Assembly (NCBI GenBank): GCA_021531865.1
Contig: JAFBIW010000008.1
Coordinates: 52,425 to 116,424 of the forward strand
Direction: 5' to 3'
DNA length: 64,000 nt
Source: Butyricicoccus pullicaecorum
GTDB taxonomy: Bacteria; Bacillota; Clostridia; Oscillospirales; Butyricicoccaceae
Shown piece after piece: positions 15,836-24,440 of this stretch. The stretch's first letter is position 1, and each line of letters begins with the position of its first letter. The notes below the pieces were generated by a model that worked only from the letters and a program-made list of their open reading frames with translations, was not told the origin of the DNA and searched no databases. Position numbers and translations under genes: made by a program.

Positions 15836-16028
15836 AATGGGTCGCATCGGCAGAGCGGGGGATTTTTTAACCCTTTTTTACCGAACCGTGCGGAACCTCT
15901 TCGAATTTTGTTGTAGAATTTACACAAATTTAACTTGTGCTTTCGCCCGGCGTGTGGTATATTCAGAGAAAAGAAACAATCTCTCGATATGCACATAACA
16001 TGCAATGAGAAGGAAGGAGGCAGGAAAC

Positions 16029-16124
16029 ATGAAGATTTCCATTCGGCCGCAGGGGCCGGAGCGTCCGGACATCGACGACCTGATCTACGGCGATGCTTCG
16101 GGACACCAGCCCAGCACCAAGTAA
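16029..16124 (+). CDS. Orphan 31-residue peptide gene
   Basis: Short open frame with an excellent ribosome binding site (GGAAGGAGG, nine bases before ATG 16029). The 31-residue product (begins MKISIRPQGPERP, ends GHQPSTK) is soluble and Asp/Pro-rich with no membrane helix or cysteines. A promoter-like TTGTGC-17-TATATT lies about 65 bp upstream and a strong terminator follows at 16177-16218, so it looks like a complete one-gene transcript. No downstream gene is on this strand, which argues against a leader-peptide role. No family recognised. Confidence 0.5.
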   Translation: MKISIRPQGPERPDIDDLIYGDASGHQPSTK

Positions 16125-16176
16125 AAGCGGCCTTATCGACACAAGCAGGGACGGTAAGAGCCGGCGTATGGAAATG

Positions 16177-16218
16177 CCACGCTGACTTTCGCGGGAAACG
16201 GTCAGACGTGGTTTTTTT
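16177..16218 (+). terminator. Terminator after the 31-codon gene
   Basis: CCACGCTGAC / GTCAGACGTGG stem with one bulge, followed by seven T. Confidence 0.75.
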
Positions 16219-16295
16219 GTACGCAAAACCGCCCTGCCCCGCGCGAGGGAGACGTGCGGGACACTCCCGCAAAGGGAGCGAAGCGGCATGCAATC

Positions 16296-16327
16296 AAAAA
16301 AGTCCGCCCCGATTGGGGCGGACTTTT
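16296..16327 (-). terminator. Bidirectional terminator downstream of the YbjN-like gene
   Basis: AAGTCCGCCCC GATT GGGGCGGACTT with A- and T-runs on both sides, 14 bp past the minus-strand stop. Confidence 0.9.
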
Positions 16328-16340
16328 CGTTTGCGTGCTT

Positions 16341-16772
16341 TCAGTCGTCGAGCAGGGCGCGGCGCATTTTGGGGTAGGCCTCGTCGATGATGCTCACGCC
16401 GCGCAGAATCAGCTCATAGACGACCGGGCCGATGGTCTCGCTCGTGACGAGCGCGTCCAGATCGGCGGCGGCCTCGCGGTCGTCGTCCAGATAGAAGCGG
16501 TACCAGCGGTAGGTGTTGTTCAGCTCGTTGAGCGTTGCGATCAGGGCGACGGCCTGCGCGCGGGTCTCGGCGCGGCAGAGCGACCAGACGCGGATGCCGA
16601 CGTCCCGCCCGTCGATATCGACGATGACGCGGAAGCGGATCTGCGGCAGGTTGTGGGCGGTGTAGGTGACGGTGACGATGTCCTTGCCGCTCTTGGTGCG
16701 GTCGATCTCGGCGTGATAGCGCATGCCCTTCTGGTCGAAATAGTCCAGCATTCTGCGGGTAGCTTTCAGCAT
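16341..16772 (-). CDS. YbjN domain-containing protein
   Basis: 143-residue protein. The start at 16772 is set by CTGGAGGGA eight bases upstream; a longer frame up to 16823 lacks such a site. The pattern (LDYFDQKGMRYHAEIDRTKSG, VDIDGRDVGIRVWSL, ALIATLNELNNTYRWYRFYLD) fits the YbjN fold, which resembles type III secretion chaperones and is of unknown role in Firmicutes. No signal peptide. An extended -10 (TGGTATACT) on the minus strand near 16845 is the likely promoter. Confidence 0.7.
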   Translation of the reverse strand: MLKATRRMLDYFDQKGMRYHAEIDRTKSGKDIVTVTYTAHNLPQIRFRVIVDIDGRDVGIRVWSLCRAETRAQAVALIATLNELNNTYRWYRFYLDDDREAAADLDALVTSETIGPVVYELILRGVSIIDEAYPKMRRALLDD

Positions 16773-16861
16773 GTTTCGATTCCCTCCAGTCGAATCCTTG
16801 GAAAGCCGATAAAATCCATTCAATAAAGAATTATTCTCTGCTTAAAAGTATACCACAAAAA

Positions 16862-16898
16862 CACAGTGGACGCAGGCACTTTTGGCCAACGTCCACAA
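16862..16898 (-). terminator. Terminator of the SLH/VanY gene
   Basis: Minus strand GTGGACG / CGTCCAC hairpin followed by a T-rich tail, about 25 bp after the stop. Confidence 0.7.
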
Positions 16899-16921
16899 AT
16901 TTGTCAAATATGTAGGAAAAA

Positions 16922-18205
16922 TCAGGTTCCGAAATAGGAAAAATGCATATAGTCCCGCTTGGAAGTCCATGCGTCGCCGCCCCACGCGAAGCCGTATTTG
17001 GCGAAGGCACGCACGACGTCGCCCCCGGCGGGGATGGAATAGGGGTCTTCGCCCGGCTTCCAGTAGGAGCCGCAGGTGATCCGGGTGACGTTGCCGTCCG
17101 CGTCGATGCTGCACTCCATGTTCTCGTCGTAGTTGATGTCGATCGCGGTGCCCTGCCGGTGCTCGGAGCGGGCGTTCGACCGCCACGCGTAGCCGCCGGC
17201 GTCCTTGATGGGGAACTGCTCGTCCCCTTCAAAAATCTCCTGAAAGACGGCTTCGAGCTTGTCCGCGAGGGCCTCGTGCACGGTGATCGTGCGGGTGGAG
17301 GCCTTCTTTTCGCCGCCGGCGGTCAGCGTCCAGACGGGGACGGTGATTTCGACCATGTGCGCCTCGGCTTCCTCGCGCTCGGTGTAGCGGGCGGCCGATT
17401 CGCCAAAGACCTCGACGAGCTTTTCGTTCTTCTCACCCGCGACCGGAACCGGGTCGGCCATGAGGAGGTTGATCGGGGGCAGGCCGTCAATCAGGTCGGT
17501 CAGGTGGGAATCGGACTCGTCCGGCGCAGGCTCAGGTTCAGGCTCCGGCTCGATCTCGAAGGCGTCGAGGAAGCGTCCGGCCATGATGAGCGCCTGCTCG
17601 CGGGTGGCGGTGCCCTGCGGGGAGAGCACGGTGATGCGGCGGCCGTCGGCCTCGGGGTCGCTCGACAGGGAGACGTCCACGCCCCGGATGACGCCCGCGG
17701 CCAGCATGGTCTCGACCGCTTCGACCGCGTAGGAACGCAGGGAGCCGGAGTCGGGGAAGTTGTCGGCCGAGGCGGCTTCATCGGGTTCGTCCGCCCCGCA
17801 GGCATTGCGCACGCCGTCGAGGATGACGCAGAGATCCTGCCGGGTGACCGGCTCGTCGGGGTCGAAGCCGTCCGCCCGGCCGGAGACCAGCTTCATTTCG
17901 CAGGCGGTGTTGACCGCCGGATCGGCGCAGTCATCAAAATAGACCTTTTTGGTGTGTTTGACCGTGGTCTCGCGGGCGGTTTCATACAATTGGAGGGCGA
18001 CCGCGCAGAACTCGGCGCGGGTGATCGGCTCCTTGGCCGGGAGGGGGGCGAAGCTGTCCGGGATCAGCCCGGCGGCGCCTGCGGCGGAGACGTCGCCCTG
18101 TGCCCAGCCGGAAACGCCGGTCAGGGCGGAGGCGGCGGGCAGGCAGGACAGGGCGAGGCCGGCGGTCAGCAGGCCCGAGAGGGCGCGGGTCAGCCGTTTG
18201 CGCAT
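16922..18205 (-). CDS. SLH-domain D-alanyl-D-alanine carboxypeptidase (peptidase M15/VanY type)
   Basis: 427-residue exported protein; start at 18205 with AAAGGAGA upstream. Signal peptide at residues 1-28 (MRKRLTRALSG, ending near PAASALT). Residues about 30-230 hold SLH-like repeats with the typical EPITRAEFCAVALQL and FDPDEPVTRQDLCVIL segments that bind secondary wall polymer. An acidic Glu-Pro linker follows, then an M15 peptidase domain (about 330-427) with zinc ligands in SEHRQGTAIDIN and the final DYMHFSYFG. It would trim peptidoglycan stem peptides at the cell surface. Monocistronic with its own terminator. Confidence 0.88.
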   Translation of the reverse strand: MRKRLTRALSGLLTAGLALSCLPAASALTGVSGWAQGDVSAAGAAGLIPDSFAPLPAKEPITRAEFCAVALQLYETARETTVKHTKKVYFDDCADPAVNTACEMKLVSGRADGFDPDEPVTRQDLCVILDGVRNACGADEPDEAASADNFPDSGSLRSYAVEAVETMLAAGVIRGVDVSLSSDPEADGRRITVLSPQGTATREQALIMAGRFLDAFEIEPEPEPEPAPDESDSHLTDLIDGLPPINLLMADPVPVAGEKNEKLVEVFGESAARYTEREEAEAHMVEITVPVWTLTAGGEKKASTRTITVHEALADKLEAVFQEIFEGDEQFPIKDAGGYAWRSNARSEHRQGTAIDINYDENMECSIDADGNVTRITCGSYWKPGEDPYSIPAGGDVVRAFAKYGFAWGGDAWTSKRDYMHFSYFGT

Positions 18206-18283
18206 GGGAATCAGTCTCCTTTCGGACTGGAAAAAACGGAAGAAACGGCGGGCGGAGCCGCCGAAAAGTGTCAGAATCAAAGG

Positions 18284-18419
18284 TTATCCACATTGATTAC
18301 AACATGGTTACAGGAAAAAGTCAAGTTTTTTGGGAAAATTGGGCGGAAAAACCGGGCGCATCCTGTCGAATCGCGGGGAAAGCGGGTGTTATGCACACTG
18401 TCCACAGGGCTGTCCACAG
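18284..18419 (+). promoter_or_regulatory. Cluster of DnaA-box-like sites
   Basis: Consensus TTATCCACA at 18284-18292 and TTATGCACA at 18389-18397, plus two TGTCCACAG near-matches at 18399-18407 and 18411-18419, all in the same orientation in the gap between the SLH/VanY gene and yifB. No origin-associated gene is near. Confidence 0.5.
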
Positions 18420-18494
18420 CGCTGGGGAAAGCGGCGGGTCATCACAGGATGTAATCAGAAATGACCGGGGAAACGGCGGTTTTGACCGGCGCGG

Positions 18495-20024
18495 TCAGCC
18501 GGGCAGGGCGCGGTCGACGGCGCGGTAGCTGAGGGCTTCGGCCAGATGGGCGGCGGAGATGACGTCCGCCCCGTCGAGGTCGGCCACCGTGCGCGCAACG
18601 CGCAGCAGGCGGTCGTAGGCGCGGGCGGTCAGCCCGAGCCGGTCGAAGGCCGCGGCCAGCATGGCCTGCGCGGCCGGGTCGAGCGGGCAGAAATCGGCCA
18701 TCCGGGCGGCGGGGATGTCGGCGTTGCAGCGCACGCCGCTCCCGGCGAAGCGGGCGGCCTGCCGCGCCCGGGCGGCGCGCACCCGTTCCCGGATGCGGGC
18801 GGAGGGTTCCTCGGCCTGCGTGCCCCGGGCGGCGAGCGCCTCATAGGACACGGGTCGGACGGCGACCTGCAAATCGATGCGGTCGAGCAATGGCCCGGAC
18901 AGGCGGGAGAGGTATTTTTGGACGGCCTCGGGGCGGCAGGTGCACCGGGGCGTGCCGTACCAGCCGCATTTGCAGGGGTTCATCGCGGCGATGAGCTGGA
19001 AGCGGGCGGGATAGGTGACCCGACCGGCGACGCGCGAGATCGAGACGACGTGATCCTCGAGGGGCTGGCGCAGGGTTTCGAGGGTGTCCCGGCGGAACTC
19101 GGGGAACTCGTCGAGGAAGAGCACGCCGTTGTGGGCGAGGGACATATCGCCCGGCAGGGGCAGACGGCCGCCCGGGCCGCTGCCGCCCGCGAGGGCCTGG
19201 GGGGCGGTCGTGTGATGGGGGGCGCGGATGGGGCGTCCGGCCATGCGGGCGGCTTCGGCGCCCCGGCCGACGGCCGACCAGATGCGGATGACCTCAAGCC
19301 GCTCGTCCTCGGACAGGGGCGGCAGGATGGAAGGGAACCGCTTGGCCAGCATACTCTTGCCCGAGCCGGGCGGGCCGGAGAGCAGGACGTTGTGCCCGCC
19401 CGCCGCGGCGATTTCGAGGGCGCGCTTGACATTTTCCTGCCCGAGCACATGGGCGAAGTCGAGGGGCTCGGCGGGTTCGTCGGGCGCGGGCGGCGGCCCG
19501 GCCTCGGGCAGGGGCGCGCCGTGGGTCAGATGGGCAAGGAGCTGCCCGACCGACGCGACCGGATGCACCGTGATCCCCTGCGCGTAGGCGGCCTCGGCCG
19601 CGTTTTCGGCGGGCAGGTAGACCGTCCGGCACCCGGCCGCGCGCGCGGCCATCGCCATCGCAAGCGCCCCGGCGACCGGGCGCAGCGCCCCGGTCAGGGA
19701 GAGCTCGCCCAGAAAGACGGCGTTTTCGGGCAGGGGGTCGATCTGCCCGGACGCGGCCAGCACGGCCAGCAGGATGGGCAGGTCGTAGACCGGCCCCTCC
19801 TTGCGCATGTCGGCGGGCGCGAGGTTGACGGTCAGCCGGGAGACCGGCCAGTCGAACCCGGCCGATTTGACGGCGGCGCGCACGCGCTCGCCCGCCTCAG
19901 AGACCGCCTTGTCGGGCAGTCCGACGATGTCCAGACGGGGCAGCCCGCCCGAAAAGAAGCATTCGACCGTGACGATACGGCCGTCGATGCCGGTCAGACC
20001 GGCGGAGTGAACGAGAGAAACCAT
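18495..20024 (-). CDS. YifB/ComM family Mg-chelatase-like AAA+ ATPase
   Basis: 509 residues; start at 20024 with GGGAGG upstream. The N-terminal ChlI-like S5-fold domain begins MVSLVHSAGLTGIDGRIVTV and contains GLPRLDIVGLPDKAV; the AAA+ core has Walker A GPPGSGKSMLAKR, a Walker B with FLDEFPEF, and the Cys cluster NPCKCGWYGTPRCTC typical of YifB/ComM. Orthologues form hexameric helicases that promote branch migration in natural transformation. No competence genes are adjacent, so the cellular role here is inferred from family only. Full length. Confidence 0.93.
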   Translation of the reverse strand: MVSLVHSAGLTGIDGRIVTVECFFSGGLPRLDIVGLPDKAVSEAGERVRAAVKSAGFDWPVSRLTVNLAPADMRKEGPVYDLPILLAVLAASGQIDPLPENAVFLGELSLTGALRPVAGALAMAMAARAAGCRTVYLPAENAAEAAYAQGITVHPVASVGQLLAHLTHGAPLPEAGPPPAPDEPAEPLDFAHVLGQENVKRALEIAAAGGHNVLLSGPPGSGKSMLAKRFPSILPPLSEDERLEVIRIWSAVGRGAEAARMAGRPIRAPHHTTAPQALAGGSGPGGRLPLPGDMSLAHNGVLFLDEFPEFRRDTLETLRQPLEDHVVSISRVAGRVTYPARFQLIAAMNPCKCGWYGTPRCTCRPEAVQKYLSRLSGPLLDRIDLQVAVRPVSYEALAARGTQAEEPSARIRERVRAARARQAARFAGSGVRCNADIPAARMADFCPLDPAAQAMLAAAFDRLGLTARAYDRLLRVARTVADLDGADVISAAHLAEALSYRAVDRALPG

Positions 20025-20140
20025 GCCGCGCCTCCCAAAAGTTACCAGTTTCTTGATAACAATATAATACACTTTCGGTCGGTTTTACAATCTTTTTCTG
20101 AGATTCACAGAAAATTTTGCGGATTTCCCACAATCAGCGG

Positions 20141-20170
20141 TTTACATGAGCGGCCGGGATGTGATAAAAT
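20141..20170 (+). promoter_or_regulatory. Promoter of nifJ
   Basis: TTTACA (20141-20146), 18-bp spacer, TAAAAT (20165-20170); about 95-nt leader to nifJ. Confidence 0.7.
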
Positions 20171-20270
20171 AGCTTCGGTAACGTATTTTGCTTACGTCCC
20201 GGGCGCACGGGGCCCGGTGACTCTCTTTTTCTTTTTCAATCCGTAATACCACCAAGGAGGATTCCAAAAC

Positions 20271-23200
20271 ATGGCAAGAAAAATGAAGTCCATGGACGGT
20301 AACACCGCTGCGGCGCACGTGTCGTATGCGTTTACCGAGGTCGCGGGTATCTATCCGATTACCCCCTCCAGCCCCATGGCAGACAATGTTGACCAGTGGG
20401 CTGCTGCTGGCCAGAAGAATATTTTCGGCACCACCGTCAAGGTCGTCGAGATGCAGTCCGAGGCAGGCGCGGCCGGTACCGTGCACGGCTCTCTGGCCGC
20501 CGGCGCCCTGACCACCACCTACACCGCCTCTCAGGGCCTGCTGCTGATGATCCCCAATATGTACAAGATCGCCGGCGAGCTGCTGCCCTGCGTATTCCAT
20601 GTTTCCGCCCGTACCGTCGCGTCTCACGCGCTGAACATCTTCGGTGACCACTCCGACGTTATGGCCTGCCGTCAGACCGGCTTCGCCATGCTCTGCGAGA
20701 CCAACCCGCAGGAGGTTATGGACCTGTCCGCTGTCGCCCATCTGGCGACCCTCAAGTCCCGCGTGCCCTTCATCAACTTCTTCGACGGCTTCCGTACCTC
20801 TCACGAGATTCAGAAGATCGAGGTTTGGGACTACAAGGATCTGGCCGATATGTGCGATATGGCCGACGTTGACGCCTTCCGCGCCCGCGCCCTGAATCCG
20901 GAGCGCCCGGTGATGCGCGGCTCGCACGAGAACGGCGACGTCTTCTTCCAGCATCGTGAGGCCTGCAACAAGTACTACGAGGCCGTTCCGGCCATCGTTG
21001 AGATGTACATGGGCAAGGTCAATGAGAAGCTGGGCACGAACTACCAGCTCTTCAACTACTACGGCGCACCCGACGCCGAGCGCGTCATCGTTGCGATGGG
21101 CTCCATCTGCGACGTTGCCGAGGAAGTCATCGACTACCTGACCGCCAAGGGCGAGAAGGTCGGTCTTGTCAAGGTTCGCCTGTACCGTCCGTTCGCGGCT
21201 GACAAGCTGATCGCCGCCATCCCGGCTTCTGCCAAGAAGATCGCTGTCCTCGACCGCACCAAGGAGCCCGGCTCCCAGGGCGAGCCGCTCTACATGGACG
21301 TCGTCACCGCCCTGCGCAACGCCGGCATGAACGACATCGTCGTTACCGGCGGCCGCTACGGTCTGGGCTCCAAGGACACCCCGCCGGCATCCGTCTTCGC
21401 GGTTTACGAGGAGCTGGCCAAGGACGCGCCCAAGGCGCAGTTCACCATCGGCATCACCGATGACGTCACCTACCTCTCCCTCGAGGAGAAGCCCGCGCCC
21501 AACACCGCGGCCGAAGGCACCACCGAGTGCAAGTTCTGGGGTCTGGGCGGCGACGGCACCGTCGGCGCGAACAAGAACTCCATCAAGATCATCGGCGACC
21601 ACACCGACAAGTATGTTCAGGCGTACTTCCAGTACGACTCCAAGAAGACCGGCGGCGTCACCGTTTCCCATCTGCGCTTCGGCGACAAGCCGATCAAGTC
21701 TCCTTATTATATCAATAAGGCCGACTTCGTCGCCTGCCACAACCCGTCCTACATCACCAAGGGCTTCCCGATCGTGCGCGACGTCAAGCCGGGCGGCGTT
21801 TTCCTGATCAACTGCCAGTGGACGCCCGAGGAACTGGCCCATCATCTGGCCGCTTCCGAGAAGCGCTACATTGCCAAGAACAACATCCAGCTCTACACCA
21901 TCAACGCCATTGATCTGGCGATCGAGATCGGTATGGGCAAGCGCACCAACACCATCCTCCAGTCCGCGTTCTTCGCGCTGGCCAAGGTCATGCCCTCTGA
22001 GGACGCCATCCGCTTCATGAAGGAAGCCGCGACCAAGTCCTACCTGAAGAAGGGTCAGGATGTTGTTGATATGAACCACAAGGCCATCGACGCCGGTGCG
22101 ACCGCGTTCGTCAAGATCGACGTTCCGGCGGACTGGGCGGACGCGCAGGACGCGCCCAAGGGCGAGACCCTCAAGGGCCGTGCCAAGACCGTCAAGATGG
22201 TCGAGGATCTCATGCAGCCCATCGGCCGCATGGACGGCGACTCCCTGCCGGTATCCGCGTTCGAGGAGCACGTCGACGGCACCTTCGAGCAGGGCGCTGC
22301 CGCTTACGAGAAGCGCGGCGTCGCCGTTACCGTTCCGACCTGGAACGAGGCGACCTGTATCCAGTGCAACCAGTGTGCTTATGTCTGCCCGCACGCGACC
22401 ATCCGTCCGTTCGCGCTGACCGAGGACGAGGCTGCCAAGGCGCCCGCGGCTGCCCGCATCGTAGACATCAAGGCCGGCAAGGGCAAGGGCGTTTACAAGT
22501 ACACCATGGCCGTTTCCCCGCTCGACTGCATGGGCTGCGGCGTCTGCGTCGGCGTCTGCCCGACCAAGTCCCTGACCATGGTTCCGCAGGAGCAGGAAGC
22601 TGCCCAGCAGGACGTATTCGACTACATGGTTGCCGAGGTCTCCGAGAAGGCCGATATGGCATCTGCAAAGTCGGTCAAGGATTCCCAGTTCAAGACCCCG
22701 CTGCTTGAGTTCTCCGGCTCCTGCGCGGGCTGTGCTGAGACCGCTTACGCCCGCCTGATCACTCAGGTCTGCGGCGACCGTATGTACATCTCCAACGCGA
22801 CCGGCTGCTCGTCCATCTGGGGCGGCCCGGCTGCTACCTCTCCGTACACCGTCAACCAGGAGGGCAAGGGCCCGGCTTGGGCGAACTCCCTGTTTGAGGA
22901 CAACGCCGAGCATGGTCTGGGTATGTACTATGGCCAGAAGGCCATCCGTGACCGCCTGATCGCCAAGCTCGAAGAGATGGCGGCGGCTGAGCAGACCCCG
23001 GCGGAAGCCAAGGCTGCGATTGCTGCCTTCCTCGACACCAAGGACGACGGCGAGGCCAACGCCGCTCCGACCAAGGCGCTCGTTGCTGTGCTCGAGAAGG
23101 GTGCAGAGGCTGGCTGCCCGGATTGCAAGGCTGTCCTGAAGGATAAGGAATATCTGGCCAAGAAGTCCATCTGGATCTTCGGCGGCGACGGCTGGGCATA

Positions 23201-23825
23201 CGACATCGGCTTCGGCGGTCTGGATCATGTTCTGGCTTCCGGCGAGGACGTAAACGTTATGGTATTCGATACCGAGGTTTACTCCAACACCGGCGGACAG
23301 GCTTCCAAGGCGACCAACATCGGTGCGGTTGCGCAGTTCGCAGCGGCCGGTAAGGCGATCGGCAAGAAGTCTCTGGCCGAGATCGCCATGTCCTATGGCT
23401 ATGTTTACGTCGCTCAGGTTGCGATGGGTGCCAACCCGGCGCAGACCCTCAAGGCGATTGCGGAGGCCGAGGCTTACCACGGCCCGTCTCTGGTCATCGG
23501 CTACGCGCCCTGCGAGATGCACTCGATCAAGGGCGGCATGACCAACTGCCAGAAGGAAATGAAGAAGGCTGTCGACTGCGGCTACTGGAACATGTTCCGC
23601 TTCAACCCGCAGCTCAAGGCCGAGGGCAAGAACCCGTTCGTGCTCGAGTCCAAGGCGCCGACCGAGGGCTATCAGGACTTCCTGATGGGCGAGGCGCGCT
23701 ACTCCGCGCTGACCCGTTCGTTCCCGGATCGTGCGAAGGAGCTCTTCGCCAAGTCCGAGACCGAGGCCGGCAAGCGCTATGCACACCTGCAGAGACTGCA
23801 GGCGCTGTACAGCCCGGAGGAGTAA
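20271..23825 (+). CDS. nifJ: Pyruvate:ferredoxin (flavodoxin) oxidoreductase
   Basis: 1184-residue single-chain PFOR converting pyruvate and CoA to acetyl-CoA, CO2 and reduced ferredoxin, the main pyruvate-oxidising step in clostridial fermentation. Domains in order: alpha-type pyrimidine-binding (AYTEVAGIYPITPSSPMAD-like start), transketolase C-like, gamma domain (FWGLGGDGTVGANKNSIKII), a two-cluster ferredoxin domain with CIQCNQCAYVCPH and CMGCGVCVGVCPT, then the TPP-binding beta domain with the proximal-cluster cysteines in CAGCAETAYARL and NATGCSSIWGG, and the GGDGWAYDIGFGG TPP motif. AAGGAGG precedes the ATG. Codon choice is biased to TCC and GGT compared with neighbours, as expected for a highly expressed enzyme. 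Monocistronic. Confidence 0.98.
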   Translation: MARKMKSMDGNTAAAHVSYAFTEVAGIYPITPSSPMADNVDQWAAAGQKNIFGTTVKVVEMQSEAGAAGTVHGSLAAGALTTTYTASQGLLLMIPNMYKIAGELLPCVFHVSARTVASHALNIFGDHSDVMACRQTGFAMLCETNPQEVMDLSAVAHLATLKSRVPFINFFDGFRTSHEIQKIEVWDYKDLADMCDMADVDAFRARALNPERPVMRGSHENGDVFFQHREACNKYYEAVPAIVEMYMGKVNEKLGTNYQLFNYYGAPDAERVIVAMGSICDVAEEVIDYLTAKGEKVGLVKVRLYRPFAADKLIAAIPASAKKIAVLDRTKEPGSQGEPLYMDVVTALRNAGMNDIVVTGGRYGLGSKDTPPASVFAVYEELAKDAPKAQFTIGITDDVTYLSLEEKPAPNTAAEGTTECKFWGLGGDGTVGANKNSIKIIGDHTDKYVQAYFQYDSKKTGGVTVSHLRFGDKPIKSPYYINKADFVACHNPSYITKGFPIVRDVKPGGVFLINCQWTPEELAHHLAASEKRYIAKNNIQLYTINAIDLAIEIGMGKRTNTILQSAFFALAKVMPSEDAIRFMKEAATKSYLKKGQDVVDMNHKAIDAGATAFVKIDVPADWADAQDAPKGETLKGRAKTVKMVEDLMQPIGRMDGDSLPVSAFEEHVDGTFEQGAAAYEKRGVAVTVPTWNEATCIQCNQCAYVCPHATIRPFALTEDEAAKAPAAARIVDIKAGKGKGVYKYTMAVSPLDCMGCGVCVGVCPTKSLTMVPQEQEAAQQDVFDYMVAEVSEKADMASAKSVKDSQFKTPLLEFSGSCAGCAETAYARLITQVCGDRMYISNATGCSSIWGGPAATSPYTVNQEGKGPAWANSLFEDNAEHGLGMYYGQKAIRDRLIAKLEEMAAAEQTPAEAKAAIAAFLDTKDDGEANAAPTKALVAVLEKGAEAGCPDCKAVLKDKEYLAKKSIWIFGGDGWAYDIGFGGLDHVLASGEDVNVMVFDTEVYSNTGGQASKATNIGAVAQFAAAGKAIGKKSLAEIAMSYGYVYVAQVAMGANPAQTLKAIAEAEAYHGPSLVIGYAPCEMHSIKGGMTNCQKEMKKAVDCGYWNMFRFNPQLKAEGKNPFVLESKAPTEGYQDFLMGEARYSALTRSFPDRAKELFAKSETEAGKRYAHLQRLQALYSPEE

Positions 23826-23858
23826 TCTTCCCGACCCGCATCTGCAAAGCGAAATACA

Positions 23859-23885
23859 GAGCCGCCCGTATGGGCGGCTCTTTTT
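23859..23885 (+). terminator. Terminator of nifJ
   Basis: GAGCCGCCC GTAT GGGCGGCTC TTTTT, 34 bp after the stop. Confidence 0.92.
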
Positions 23886-23897
23886 CCCCCAAATTAT

Positions 23898-24219
23898 CGA
23901 ACATCTATTCGATAATTTATGATACCATAAAGCGGGGGAAATGTCAAGAGAAGGAGGAACGTTTGTTCGTTTTGCACGAACGGGCGGGCGGAAATTTGGC
24001 ATCGCCGGGCGGGAGAATGGCGGGGCGGGGGCGCAAACCGCACCCGAATTCCGACCTGATTTCGTGCAAAGACGTAGGTGATTTCGTGCAGTTCCGACGT
24101 GAACCCGTGCAGGGCGAAACAGAACACGTGTTCGATGATATGCGGGTTTCCACACCAAAATACGAACAGAAATTCGATATTTTTACCAAAACATACGTTC
24201 GAATACGAATAAATGTTCG
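23898..24219. promoter_or_regulatory. Cluster of five SOS-box-like palindromes in gene-free DNA
   Basis: In about 320 bp there are five 14-bp elements of the form CGAAY-N4-RTTCG or close: 23898-23911 (CGAACATCTATTCG), 23956-23969 (reverse strand CGAACAAACGTTCC, a full match to the Bacillus LexA consensus CGAACRNRYGTTYC), 24121-24134 (reverse CGAACACGTGTTCT), 24163-24176 (CGAACAGAAATTCG) and 24206-24219 (CGAATAAATGTTCG). Three copies of TTCGTGCA/TGCACGAA lie between them. No gene with a credible start is present between 23886 and 24440, and the DNA is more AT-rich than its surroundings. Confidence 0.6.
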
Positions 24220-24440
24220 ATCATAAACCCTCTCAAAAGGTCAAGGTTTCTCGCCCTTATAGATATATAATAGATATCTAACTGGGAGCGGGGCGCTGTC
24301 TGCTCCGCAGCGCCCCCGCGTCCCCCTATTTTCCCGGCCGCTCCCGTCCCCGGTCGCCCACAGCCCTGCATGGAAACACCTATGAAACACAAAAAAACAG
24401 CCCGGGGGCTGTTTTCTGTTTCCATATTTGTTTCCTTTTG
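24220..24440. other. Gene-free remainder of the nifJ-DUF523 gap
   Basis: Contains an AT-rich TATAGATATATAATAGATATC tract split by short palindromes near 24258-24280, a GC-rich dyad GGGGCGCTG/CAGCGCCCC (24292-24316) and an ACAGCCC GG GGGCTGT hairpin (24398-24415) that can serve as terminator of the minus-strand DUF523/tcdA unit. No gene seen. Confidence 0.5.

Noticed and set aside
18284..18419. Possible replication origin because of DnaA boxes.
   Set aside because: No dnaA, dnaN, rpmH, parAB or other origin genes nearby, and no AT-rich unwinding stretch; treated only as a site cluster.
20142..24158. Very long minus-strand open frame (over 1300 codons) opposite nifJ.
   Set aside because: It is a mirror of the high-GC third-codon pattern of nifJ; it lacks an RBS, shows only low-complexity Arg/Gly/Val sequence and crosses the promoter and terminator of nifJ.
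24183..24425. Minus-strand small frame in the SOS-box region as a damage-inducible gene.
   Set aside because: No RBS, no conserved pattern, and it runs across AT-rich palindromes.
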